DNA of 64,000 bases from Scytonema sp035967975 (lineage in GTDB: Bacteria; Cyanobacteriota; Cyanobacteriia; Cyanobacteriales; Nostocaceae). The notes under the pieces are model-generated. The model saw only the letters and a list, made by a program, of their open reading frames with translations. It ran no database searches and had not been told where the DNA came from. Below, piece by piece: positions 52,388-60,814 of this stretch. The stretch is from contig JAWQFQ010000022.1 in the NCBI GenBank assembly GCA_035967975.1, forward strand, positions 4,991 through 68,990, given 5' to 3'. How positions within the stretch are numbered: position 1 is the first letter of the stretch; each line of letters begins with the position of its first letter. The position numbers were made by a program, and so were the translations under genes.

Positions 52388-52575
52388 AAACCGTTGAAGA
52401 TTTAAAGACTCGTGCTAAAGAACTCAGTAGGCAAGCAGTTGAATTGATGCATAAAGCAACAGAACTGTGTTTAACCGATAGAGAGCAAGCCAAACAGTAC
52501 CGCCAACAGGCAAGGGAAGCTATGAAGCGCTGTCAAGTATTGATACAAGAGTTAAAACGCCAACAAGCAAGTTAA
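52384..52575 (+). CDS. Small helical hypothetical protein B
   Basis: A 63-residue basic protein, probably one helical hairpin or coiled coil (LKTRAKELSRQAVELMHKATELCL, then REQAKQYRQQAREAMKRCQVLIQEL). A GGAGG lies just before its ATG, inside the previous gene. The acidic/basic pair with overlapping genes could form a complex. No known family; a terminator follows at 52621-52650. Confidence 0.5.
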   Translation: MKTVEDLKTRAKELSRQAVELMHKATELCLTDREQAKQYRQQAREAMKRCQVLIQELKRQQAS

Positions 52576-52620
52576 AAACTGGCAATCCAGAGAGACTACC
52601 AGCTTTTAATCCAAAATATA

Positions 52621-52650
52621 GATGCCCGTCCACATGATGGGCATTTTTTC
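52621..52650 (+). terminator. Rho-independent terminator after the small helical protein pair
   Basis: ATGCCC (52622-52627) pairs with GGGCAT (52639-52644), followed by TTTTTTC, 46 bases after the stop codon. Confidence 0.8.
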
Positions 52651-52821
52651 ATTTTACCAGTACCACATCAACCGTAGACTGTGATACAGGGTCAAAGGCA
52701 GTTGGGTCATGAAAGTCAATCGGCACGGTAAAGCGAAAATCCTTTGAATACCTTTACTGAGGCTTTAGAAGCTTTTAGAACAGCTAGCTTCGCTTACTAG
52801 GGCAAAAAAAAGAAAATTTCT

Positions 52822-55800
52822 CTATTCTTGTGGAGTGGATTGGCTTAGGAGGGAAAGATATACACCCAATAAACAAATACAACAGGATATCCAACTGAGA
52901 AGGCTTAATCTTTCTGAAAAAATGACCCAAGCTTCGATCACCGTTAAAACTGGATCAAGGATGATAAATAAGGCAACAGTGCTAGCAGATAACTTGTCCA
53001 TACTGTAAATAATCAATACTTGACCAATCACTTGAATCGCTGCCAGCGTAATCACTGCAATCCAACCTTGTGATGACCGAGGGAACAAGTTCTCGTGATT
53101 GATCAAGAGTATGGGCAAAATAAAACTGCTGCCAATCAGTGAACCCCACATCAGCATATCAGTTGCCTTAAAAGTTGATCGCAACTGATCGATCGTCAAC
53201 AGATATACACCAAACAAAATCGCTGAGGCTAAAGCGGCAAGATCCCCTGCAAACTCACCCCAAGCTACTTCCCCACCCTCCAGTCCAAGTTCAGTGGCAC
53301 CACCAACCGCTAGCACCATTCCCAGCCAAAACCGAGAGTCAAATTGTTGACGAAAAATAAGCCATGCAACCAAACTCATAAACACCGGGGTTAAATTATG
53401 TAGCAGTGTGGAAATGGCAATGCTAGTTTGAGCAAGAGACCACGCCCAAGTAGCTTGGTAAATCATATAAGACAACCCTAATAACACCAAGAAACCTAAC
53501 GTTCGGGGAGCATAAAGGGTAATCTCGTCAGGATTGCTGTGGCACTCTTGCTTGGATTTGAGTTTAACAAAAACAGTCCTACACCCTTTCCACAAAACCA
53601 GAGTCAGAGTGGTAATGCATAATCGATTGAATATGGTTGCATTGGGACTTACTGCTGCTGCTTCACTGATTTTAATAAAAATGGCAGAAAAAGACATGGC
53701 AATAACAGAAATGGAAAGGGCTGCGATCGCACTCACAGCCCTTTCATGTCCTTCCAAAAGACTTAATTGTTCTCCGTGTAAATTCCAAACGCGGATAGTT
53801 TTATCGTTACTTCCACTGAAAATCAATTGTCCATCGGGTCTAAAAGCAACACAGTTCACAGCATCTTCATGTCCGTAAAAAGGTTGACCAACGGGATTTC
53901 CTTGTAAATCCCAGACTCGGATAGTGCGATCGCTACTTCCACTGACAATCAATTGTCCATCCGAACTAAAGGCAATAGAATTAACATAACTGTCATGTCC
54001 ACTTAATGGTTCACAAACAGGTTTACCAAACAAATCCCATAATCTAATCCGATCTGCGCTCCCACTTGCAATCAATTTTCCATCAGGACTAAACGCAACA
54101 CAATTAACAGTGCTTTCATGTCCACGGAACGGTTCTCCAATAGAATTACCACGTATATCCCACAAACGCACTGTTTTACTGTTACTTCCACTGATAATTA
54201 AGTCTCCATCAGGACTAAAAGCAACAAAGTGTAGTGCAGAAGTTTTAGATTCCGGGAAAGTTCTAATCGCTTTTCCATCTATATTCCATAGACGAATCGA
54301 TCCCCCTACACTCCCACTGACAAGCAATTGGGAGTCAGGGCTAAAAGCAATCGAGTTAACAGACGTTCCATGTCCTCGCAAAGATTGACCAATAAGATTT
54401 CCATCTAAGTTTTGTAAATAAATCGTGCCATTACCGAAGCCACTAGCTATAAATTTACCATCAGGGCTCCAACAAATAGCAGTCACATCTACTTCGTTAT
54501 TAATAAGAACTTGATAACAAATCCAAGGAGCGATACGCAGTAGCTCTAGTTGGGAGGTTTCTTCAGAAGAAGGAACAAGATTCAAGTTCTGCTCTAACTC
54601 TTCAGCAAAACGAGCATAATCTCCACCCAACTGTCTCAATATTTTAGCTGTTACCCTAGCAAAAGGTTTTACTTCCTCTTCCTCATCTTCTTCTGGTGCT
54701 TTCAACAAAGCAACAAACTCTTCTAAAGACTTACCCAACTGCGACGCAACATATTGAGAAACAGCAGCTAATACCTCGGCTGAATCTGATACGGGCGCAG
54801 ACTCTAACAGAATTTCCCGTATCTCATCTTCCATAAACTCATACTGCACTGTATCAGGATTGGTATCAGCTTCAATATCTGTGAGCGGTTTTAACAGTCC
54901 TCCTAAAAACACTTCCGCAACATGAACCTGTCGGGATTTGGGTAACAGAGTTTCTTGAACTAACCGCACCACAGGTAAACTAATCACTGGTGCTGCTGCG
55001 AGTAAACCTGCTAGCTTCCGCGCCATTGGTGAAGCGGTCATGCGAAAGCGGTGTACTCTAGTTTGTGGGTCGAGTTTTTTGTGACTAGTCTGGAGTTGAA
55101 AATCATCTTCTTCTGGAAGTTCCGACGCAAAGACGAACCCAGGAGCCGTTGCGTCACTTTTTCCTGCTACCATATGACTCCAAGCACTAGCAACTTCTGG
55201 CTCAAGGGTCAACACCGGAATTTTAATTCCTGTTTCCAGATTAAACTCTTGCCAGAGCAAAATTTCTTTAATCAATAAATATTGGTTCGCAACTCCAGCT
55301 GTTAAACTTCCCAAACGCACTGAAGCTCCCAAACTCAAACCCGTTCTCAACCACAACCATTCGGGTAACATCTGAAGAATCGCCACTGGCTGTGTATTTG
55401 TCCATTGCTTCAAAACTGAGGTAGCAGAACCGTTTCGCCAAATAGCAGCAACGCAGTCACTGACAACCAAAATCAAACAACGACCTGTAGGGTCGATTAA
55501 TTCCTGAGGATTTGCAAGACGGTGCTGATTCGCTATGTCCCCAATTCTAGGACGAAGGCGAATTTCCTGGTTATTCTCAAGAACAACCAATCCCCAAGTC
55601 CGAACATCGCGGAAAATACCGTAATGCTCCAACAATCGTTTGAGTTCCTGAATTGTATGTCGCCAAATGAGCATTGATTTGCTCTCATCAACGACCAACG
55701 CCAAATCTAACCAAGGTTCTGGTTCAGGTTTAAAAACAGGTACACAAAATCCTTCCTGTGCTCTGCGTTCAACGGTGGCGATTTCATCTAATACCTGAGT

Positions 55801-56205
55801 TCGACCAGAAGCTACTCGACGCATTAAGGGTCGTAACGCTTGGACTAGTTTTATCGGTTCTCGCAGCGAAGGCGCATCTGGAACTCGCAAGGAAAGGGAT
55901 TTTGTCTTAGAAGAACTTTGGCTTTGAGTGGATGATTGGTTATAAATCTGTGCTGTGGCGTTAGGAATTTCCGGAAAATTTATATTTGCAGAAGTCGTGC
56001 TACTGGGAGTGGAAACTGTTGCGTTTTGTGATTTAGGTTTTTGGGATACCTCTAATGGCTGTGCGATCGCCTCATCATTGTCTAGACGTTGTAAAGTCAA
56101 CCAAAGAATATCTGAAATTTCTGCTCCCGTTAGGTCTAAATCTTTACCTAACTCTGTAATCAGTCGGTTGAGGAGATGATTGGTGGTCAGCGATTGATTG
56201 CTCAT
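52822..56205 (-). CDS. vWA-like protein fused to WD40 repeats and an EamA permease (conflict-system component)
   Basis: A 1127-residue chimera. The N-terminal helical region (1-60) and a low-complexity Ser/Thr linker lead to a vWA-like domain (about 160-400) with the MIDAS-type DESKSM (D173, S175, S177). A helical part (about 400-560) is followed by six complete WD40 repeats (about 568-820; units such as VNCVAFSPDGKLIASGSADRIRLWD). A seventh starts as GHERAVSAIA and then passes straight into a complete EamA/DMT permease (about 830-1115, about ten membrane segments). The break at about 53723-53730 coincides with a HIP1 octamer. The vWA part belongs with the MoxR and VMAP genes just upstream. 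Whether the permease part is functional or accidental is unknown; an internal start for the permease is conceivable. Confidence 0.78.
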   Translation of the reverse strand: MSNQSLTTNHLLNRLITELGKDLDLTGAEISDILWLTLQRLDNDEAIAQPLEVSQKPKSQNATVSTPSSTTSANINFPEIPNATAQIYNQSSTQSQSSSKTKSLSLRVPDAPSLREPIKLVQALRPLMRRVASGRTQVLDEIATVERRAQEGFCVPVFKPEPEPWLDLALVVDESKSMLIWRHTIQELKRLLEHYGIFRDVRTWGLVVLENNQEIRLRPRIGDIANQHRLANPQELIDPTGRCLILVVSDCVAAIWRNGSATSVLKQWTNTQPVAILQMLPEWLWLRTGLSLGASVRLGSLTAGVANQYLLIKEILLWQEFNLETGIKIPVLTLEPEVASAWSHMVAGKSDATAPGFVFASELPEEDDFQLQTSHKKLDPQTRVHRFRMTASPMARKLAGLLAAAPVISLPVVRLVQETLLPKSRQVHVAEVFLGGLLKPLTDIEADTNPDTVQYEFMEDEIREILLESAPVSDSAEVLAAVSQYVASQLGKSLEEFVALLKAPEEDEEEEVKPFARVTAKILRQLGGDYARFAEELEQNLNLVPSSEETSQLELLRIAPWICYQVLINNEVDVTAICWSPDGKFIASGFGNGTIYLQNLDGNLIGQSLRGHGTSVNSIAFSPDSQLLVSGSVGGSIRLWNIDGKAIRTFPESKTSALHFVAFSPDGDLIISGSNSKTVRLWDIRGNSIGEPFRGHESTVNCVAFSPDGKLIASGSADRIRLWDLFGKPVCEPLSGHDSYVNSIAFSSDGQLIVSGSSDRTIRVWDLQGNPVGQPFYGHEDAVNCVAFRPDGQLIFSGSNDKTIRVWNLHGEQLSLLEGHERAVSAIAALSISVIAMSFSAIFIKISEAAAVSPNATIFNRLCITTLTLVLWKGCRTVFVKLKSKQECHSNPDEITLYAPRTLGFLVLLGLSYMIYQATWAWSLAQTSIAISTLLHNLTPVFMSLVAWLIFRQQFDSRFWLGMVLAVGGATELGLEGGEVAWGEFAGDLAALASAILFGVYLLTIDQLRSTFKATDMLMWGSLIGSSFILPILLINHENLFPRSSQGWIAVITLAAIQVIGQVLIIYSMDKLSASTVALFIILDPVLTVIEAWVIFSERLSLLSWISCCICLLGVYLSLLSQSTPQE
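53723..53730. other. HIP1 octamer at the WD40/EamA junction
   Basis: GCGATCGC lies exactly where the truncated seventh WD40 repeat (GHERAVSAIA) joins the first EamA membrane helix. HIP1 octamers are abundant in cyanobacterial genomes and could have served as the recombination point. Confidence 0.6.
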
Positions 56206-56225
56206 TTTGATGATGGTTGACTGAT

Positions 56226-57332
56226 TTAATCACTATTTGTCAAGCTCTTAAATAAAATTTCTTTAAGAGATTCTTCATCCTTTTCTAATGGGTCAATTCC
56301 ATTGGTAAGCAAGTAAATTGTATTCAGTAATTGGTCTGTTGCTCGTTCTTGGGATTGATTTCCCCTCTGCTCCAGAAAATTCCGAATTAAACTTTCAATT
56401 TTAGACTTTGCTTCCTCAAAGGATTTTTCACCAAAGTGAGCCTTGACAATAGTTTTCAAAGCTTCTTCACTAGGTTCTGGCATTCTTACCCGCAAACATC
56501 TCCGCTTAAAAGCAGGTGGAAAGTCTCGCTCTCCATTACTCGTCATTATTATAATCGGAAAAGCATGACATTGTACTCTTCCATTTTTAATATTAGCCTT
56601 AATATCTTGGTCTTGAGTATCAACCTGAAATGTATTTTCGTTTCCTGGTTGAGAACGTCTCACTAGTTCTGGAATGACAAATTCTCCCTCCTCAAAAATA
56701 TTTAATAAATCATTGGGAAGATTAATATCACTTTTATCAATTTCATCAATGAGGAGAATTCTTGGTAAATAGGAAGGTAAAAAAGCTGTTCCTAATGCTC
56801 CTAAGGTGATATACTTGCCAATTTCTTGTTCTTCACTCTTCTTTTTTTCCCGCAGTTGAGTTGATGTCAGTTGAGCATCTTGTAGTCTGGCGATCGCATC
56901 ATAGCGATAAAGCCCTTCGTGTAAAGTAGAACGAGCTGTGATTGACCAAGATAGCACTGAACCCAAATTCAATTCGTAGGCGATCGCATAAGCCAGAGAA
57001 GTTTTCCCCGACCCTGGTTTCCCTGTTACCAGTAGAGGTCTGCGTAAATAAATTCCTGCATTCACCGCATTAATGACATCATTAACCGCCTTAGATACAT
57101 CAGTCCCATTTTGGTCATCAGAGGAAATGCGGAAGTTTCGACCTCTTTGGATATCTTTTTCCCTAGTTAATTCTTTCACCTTTTCCCAGCGTTGATTTAT
57201 CTCACTGGTGGTCTCTAAAATATCTTCTTTTTTAATAAACTGTCGCCAAGGCGGGGGTTTTAGTTGTTTTAATTTTTCTGTCACCCCTTCGTTTTGCTTA
57301 CCATTCCCGTGAAAAAGCCTCCAGTCTGTCAT
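56226..57332 (-). CDS. MoxR-type AAA+ ATPase of the vWA-MoxR-VMAP system
   Basis: A 368-residue AAA+ ATPase: N-terminal helical stretch (1-90), Walker A GKPGSGKTS, Walker B ILLIDEIDKSD, and later MTSNGERDFPPAFKRRCLRVRMPEPSEEAL, a MoxR-like sensor/arginine region. MoxR ATPases work with vWA proteins as chaperone-like switches. The gene lies between the VMAP gene (23 bases upstream) and the vWA chimera (20 bases downstream), the order of a classic ternary conflict system. ATP-driven activation of an effector is the inferred role. Confidence 0.85.
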   Translation of the reverse strand: MTDWRLFHGNGKQNEGVTEKLKQLKPPPWRQFIKKEDILETTSEINQRWEKVKELTREKDIQRGRNFRISSDDQNGTDVSKAVNDVINAVNAGIYLRRPLLVTGKPGSGKTSLAYAIAYELNLGSVLSWSITARSTLHEGLYRYDAIARLQDAQLTSTQLREKKKSEEQEIGKYITLGALGTAFLPSYLPRILLIDEIDKSDINLPNDLLNIFEEGEFVIPELVRRSQPGNENTFQVDTQDQDIKANIKNGRVQCHAFPIIIMTSNGERDFPPAFKRRCLRVRMPEPSEEALKTIVKAHFGEKSFEEAKSKIESLIRNFLEQRGNQSQERATDQLLNTIYLLTNGIDPLEKDEESLKEILFKSLTNSD

Positions 57333-57355
57333 AAATTTTTATTTCCTGACGAATA

Positions 57356-58879
57356 TTACATTGCTTCATACTGACTTTGTGGTTGAAGAATTTCTGGTAT
57401 CCGATTTGGGTCGTCACATAAAACACCCAAATAATAGCCTAAGTAATTTTGAGCCTGTTCTCCATAAGAGTGTGCATCTTGGCGATAGTCCCAGATTAAT
57501 TTTAATAAGTTCTTTCTATCTTGCAAAGACTGTATCGTCAATATTTGCTTTAATTCCGTATCTAGATCAGTATTTGCGAGAATTTTACATCTTGTCCAAA
57601 CTGCAATAGGTATTCCTCCTCTAACAAGATAACGAAATAATTGTTCTCGTTCCTCACTATATTCTGACCCACAACCAACAATTCTAATCCCCAGTTTTCT
57701 TTCTGTTTCCCATTGAAGAACTAGTCTCTCCCATATATTACTATCAATTTTATGAAGGTCAGCAATTTTGTTGTTCAATTCTTGATTATTTACACTTTCT
57801 TCTAAATCTATCCATCGTTTTCTTAAATTATTGATATATTTTTTCTGTCTATATCGTTCATAAGAACGGACTAAAAGTTGATATTGATGACCAATAGGCA
57901 TATATTGTTTTTTTTCATTATCAATCGGAATTCTTTCAATATCTATACCTTCTCCTATATATTTATAGGGTAGAAAAATCTCAATAGTTAATTCATAAGG
58001 TTCTTGAAGATATTGTTCTTCACTTTTATTTATAAACTCATAAATAGTATGAGCAATTTCTGTATAATAACATTCAACATTTGTTTTTTCAGAATCTAAA
58101 TCCAGTTTAACTGATTTCTGATAATTAAGATTTGGTTTATATTCAGGAAATAACTCTGCGTTTAAAGTCACTTTGTTACTTTCTCTGGAATGAGGTTCAA
58201 GAATAATAAGTAAATAAGATTGCTTGGTATAACTTGTTTGAGATTCTGAAAATGTAGGAAGAGGTACATTAAGTATTTGAGAAATGGTTTGAAGCCAGGT
58301 TGTTAGCTGGTTCTTTAACGGTTCTTGAATTTTTTTAGTTAAGCGTTCTACAAATTCAATAATCGTAGGGACGCCATCTTTTCTTTGAGGACGTTGTTGT
58401 AATAAAATTTTTCTAAGTTCAATTAAGTCTATGCGATCGCTTAAGTTTAAATAATTTCCTGAAATATCATCTTGAATGTTGCTTAAAGTTTTTCGGCAAA
58501 TCTGAGAAACTAAGCCGATGTCTATTTGAGATAAAATTTCATACAATTCATTCCATTGTTTTACTGATATTATTCCAGAATGAGGTGAAACGCCAAGATA
58601 ACTATATCTATATAATAACTTATTAATAAGATTTTGAAACTCTTGATTTTCATATCTATCCTGATAAAGAGCCTGAATCAGTTCTCTTGTAAATCCTTGA
58701 CTTTCTGTCCATTGAATGAGATGAAAAACAATTTGTTTATAATTATTACCACCTGCTATTGCAGATAAATTTTGTTCAAGTGTGATTTTAACCAAAATTT
58801 TTAAGTCGCCAATGTCAGGATAAGCATCAAGAATCGCATTCAGTAATTCTCCCTGTTCAGAACCAGATAATTTAATCAT
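57356..58879 (-). CDS. VMAP-like protein with N-terminal EAD1 effector-associated domain
   Basis: A 507-residue protein. Residues 1 to about 85 form an effector-associated domain 1 (LSGSEQGELLNAILDAYPDIGDLKILVKITLEQNL, then NYKQIVFHLIQWTESQG). The middle (about 100-200) is helical and the C-terminal half (about 215-500) matches the VMAP C-terminal domain as I know it: YLLIILEPHSRESNKVTLNAELFPEY..., RLVLQWETERKLGIRIVGCGSEYSEEREQLFRYLVRGGIPIAVWTRC, and DDPNRIPEILQPQ. EADs bring effectors together by like-with-like contact. VMAP is the first gene of this three-gene conflict operon. A separate EAD1-bearing effector is not seen in the window. Confidence 0.82.
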   Translation of the reverse strand: MIKLSGSEQGELLNAILDAYPDIGDLKILVKITLEQNLSAIAGGNNYKQIVFHLIQWTESQGFTRELIQALYQDRYENQEFQNLINKLLYRYSYLGVSPHSGIISVKQWNELYEILSQIDIGLVSQICRKTLSNIQDDISGNYLNLSDRIDLIELRKILLQQRPQRKDGVPTIIEFVERLTKKIQEPLKNQLTTWLQTISQILNVPLPTFSESQTSYTKQSYLLIILEPHSRESNKVTLNAELFPEYKPNLNYQKSVKLDLDSEKTNVECYYTEIAHTIYEFINKSEEQYLQEPYELTIEIFLPYKYIGEGIDIERIPIDNEKKQYMPIGHQYQLLVRSYERYRQKKYINNLRKRWIDLEESVNNQELNNKIADLHKIDSNIWERLVLQWETERKLGIRIVGCGSEYSEEREQLFRYLVRGGIPIAVWTRCKILANTDLDTELKQILTIQSLQDRKNLLKLIWDYRQDAHSYGEQAQNYLGYYLGVLCDDPNRIPEILQPQSQYEAM

Positions 58880-59320
58880 TTTTAATATAGTTTAATATAG
58901 CAATCCTCTTTGATTTATAAGAATCGCGAGTCCCAGACAATCAGTATCTTCAAAATACTGAGTTTCTCTCTTATCTCGAATGAGTTAAGATTGCTATATA
59001 CAAATTTACCTACTATTTTCATGTGGTTTTCTTACCTTCAATTTGATTAGTGATATCCTAATAATCTGGGTCTCGCTTGAAAAATCTTGTTCTTGTTCGT
59101 CGCTTGGTCCTTTCCAATTAATAGGTGGAATCTTAAGAAAGATGTATAGAGCTTCATGGCAAAATGGTTATAGCAGCTGTTTGGGGAGTGCGATACCCTC
59201 GCGCATAAAACTACCCAACTAAGTGAATATTACCTCCCTTAGGTGCTCTGCGCTATGACGTTTTAGCAAAAACTTTGTGAGGCTCATCACCAACGCTGAA
59301 AATCAAATGCTCAACAACAG

Positions 59321-59491
59321 CTATGACAGCAGAGCGATTTGTTCCAACACCTCCAGTTCCTTCAAACGTAACGCGACGGGGTTATCTTCCATCACTTTGG
59401 CGGTATTTAACATCCTGCGAGTCGCAGCTGTTTCTTCTCGACGACGGACTACATTAGCTTGGGCGGCTTTTTCTGCTTCTCTTATTCTGTC
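59321..59491 (-). pseudogene. SPFH/band-7 (slipin-like) protein fragment
   Basis: The minus strand reads DRIREAEKAAQANVVRRREE, then TAATRRMLNTAKVMEDNPVA and LRLKELEVLEQIALLS before TAG. This is the typical helical end of cyanobacterial slipin/band-7 proteins. The gene is cut on its 5' side by the CGTACCACAAG repeat at 59501-59532; only about 57 codons remain. Confidence 0.65.
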
Positions 59492-59500
59492 TTATACTTT

Positions 59501-59532
59501 GTAAGGACGGGCGAGGACGCCCGTACCACAAG
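59501..59532. repeat. CGTACCACAAG element, half copy
   Basis: GGACGGGCGAGGACGCCCGTACCACAAGA matches the right half of the element at 44276-44341. Confidence 0.6.
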
Positions 59533-59699
59533 ATGGATAATTTATTTCTTGGAAGTCCCTAAGTCGGCAAAAGTAAACCGAACTATGTAACGGTATGTAA
59601 ATTTGCTGAAACCTTTACCAATGATAAAGGACAGTTGACAAAGGACAACCACTACAAGTTAACTTTATTTGTGCCAACCTACTTATTCCCCGCTTAATA

Positions 59700-60326
59700 A
59701 TGGTACAAATACAAGCAAGAGATATTAGTCTTTACGAATTAGAAGAAAAATTTGGCTTGCAATTAGTAACAGCCGCCGATTTTTTCCCAGAATGGACAGA
59801 TAATCTACCAATATTGACTGAGGCAGAAAAAATATCTTTAGAACGAGTTAAAGGCAACTATTTAAACTTAAGTAAACGCCGTCCTATGTCAGAAGAGGCA
59901 GTGAAGATGGTGGTACTGTCTCCACTGCTAGATTTAGCCGGTTTTTATCAAAGCCCTTTTGAAATTGAAACCGAAAAATCTATAGAAATTTCTGCTGAAG
60001 ACGAAAATATTATTGTCAAAGGTAATATTGATGTTTTGGTAATACAGAAGAGGCTTTGGATACTCGTCATTGAATCTAAAAGCACTAAATTCGATGTATT
60101 AACGGCTCTCCCTCAAGCACTTGCTTATATGCTTGATTCACCCAACAATGAACAGCCTACTTTTGGTTTACTTGTTAATGGAAGAGAATTTGTCTTTGTG
60201 AAACTGCTTCAACAAGTACAACCAAAATATTCTCGTTCTTTTGCTTTATCAATTGAAAAACAAGATGAATTACAACAAGTATTAAGTGTATTAAAACGTT
60301 TTAGTAACTTGATAGTTAATAGGTAA
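59700..60326 (+). CDS. HsdR-N-like PD-(D/E)xK nuclease-fold protein
   Basis: A 208-residue protein of the type often labelled restriction endonuclease subunit R in cyanobacteria. The catalytic-type motif is GNIDVLVIQKRLWILVIESKST (Asp, then E-x-K as ESK), after a helical N-terminus (about 1-80), and the C-terminus is VFVKLLQQ...SRSF. It is not a full type I R subunit: no helicase is present and no M or S gene is nearby. It probably acts alone, possibly as a defence nuclease. Start is ATG 59700. Confidence 0.78.
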   Translation: MVQIQARDISLYELEEKFGLQLVTAADFFPEWTDNLPILTEAEKISLERVKGNYLNLSKRRPMSEEAVKMVVLSPLLDLAGFYQSPFEIETEKSIEISAEDENIIVKGNIDVLVIQKRLWILVIESKSTKFDVLTALPQALAYMLDSPNNEQPTFGLLVNGREFVFVKLLQQVQPKYSRSFALSIEKQDELQQVLSVLKRFSNLIVNR

Positions 60327-60814
60327 GCATTTATAGCGGTTCTCTGTTGAATCTAATACGTTTTTAAATTAAAAAACCACAGATGTTGGCGTCAGCCTTG
60401 CCGGAGGCTACGCACCCTCAACGCAGATGAATCTGTATTTTATCCAAACGAGAATTGCTATAGTTTCCCCTCACAGCTTGGCTAGCTTCAATGGGCGGTA
60501 TTGACCGCGCCCGTCACAACCCGTTGATACCAATTGCAATGGGCGTTAAGCTTCTATTTGACGGGATTCTTACCGCCGAATTAGCCCACTTCAGATGTCC
60601 TCACCCGTCCTGAACACTTCAGGTGTGGGAGTTTTAGAATGCGGATCGCTCCAATAGTGCATAAGTTAATTTTGCCTACACCTACACTCATTAAAGATAC
60701 AACCAGGAAAGCTCTCCAAGCTTTACTCCCGTTATTGAAGAGCGTTGATAAACACATAATCAAAGTTTTGTCAATGCTTAAGTCCTAATTAGATGAAAAA
60801 AGGAGCGACGAGTT
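60327..60814. other. Intergenic region, possible decayed mobile DNA
   Basis: No gene is supported. The stretch 60540-60640 carries inverted sequence (CACCCGTCCTGAACACTTCAGGTG) of the kind left by decayed elements. The short frame at 60581-60763 on the minus strand has no known sequence. The last 60 bases hold a promoter-like AT-rich area and AAAAGGAGCGACG before the next start. Confidence 0.4.

Larger units (their letters stand above)
58880..59699. other. Accessory gap with an SPFH remnant and a repeat
   Basis: Contains the SPFH remnant (59321-59491) and the half copy of the CGTACCACAAG element (59501-59532). The stretch 58980-59160 reads openly on the minus strand (IPPINWKGPSDEQEQDF) but has no start, stop or recognised family. 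The promoter of the VMAP operon is probably in 58890-58990. Confidence 0.45.

Noticed and set aside
60581..60763. 60-codon minus-strand frame before the DyP operon
   Set aside because: It contains an inverted-repeat phrase and no known domain. A decayed mobile element is more likely.
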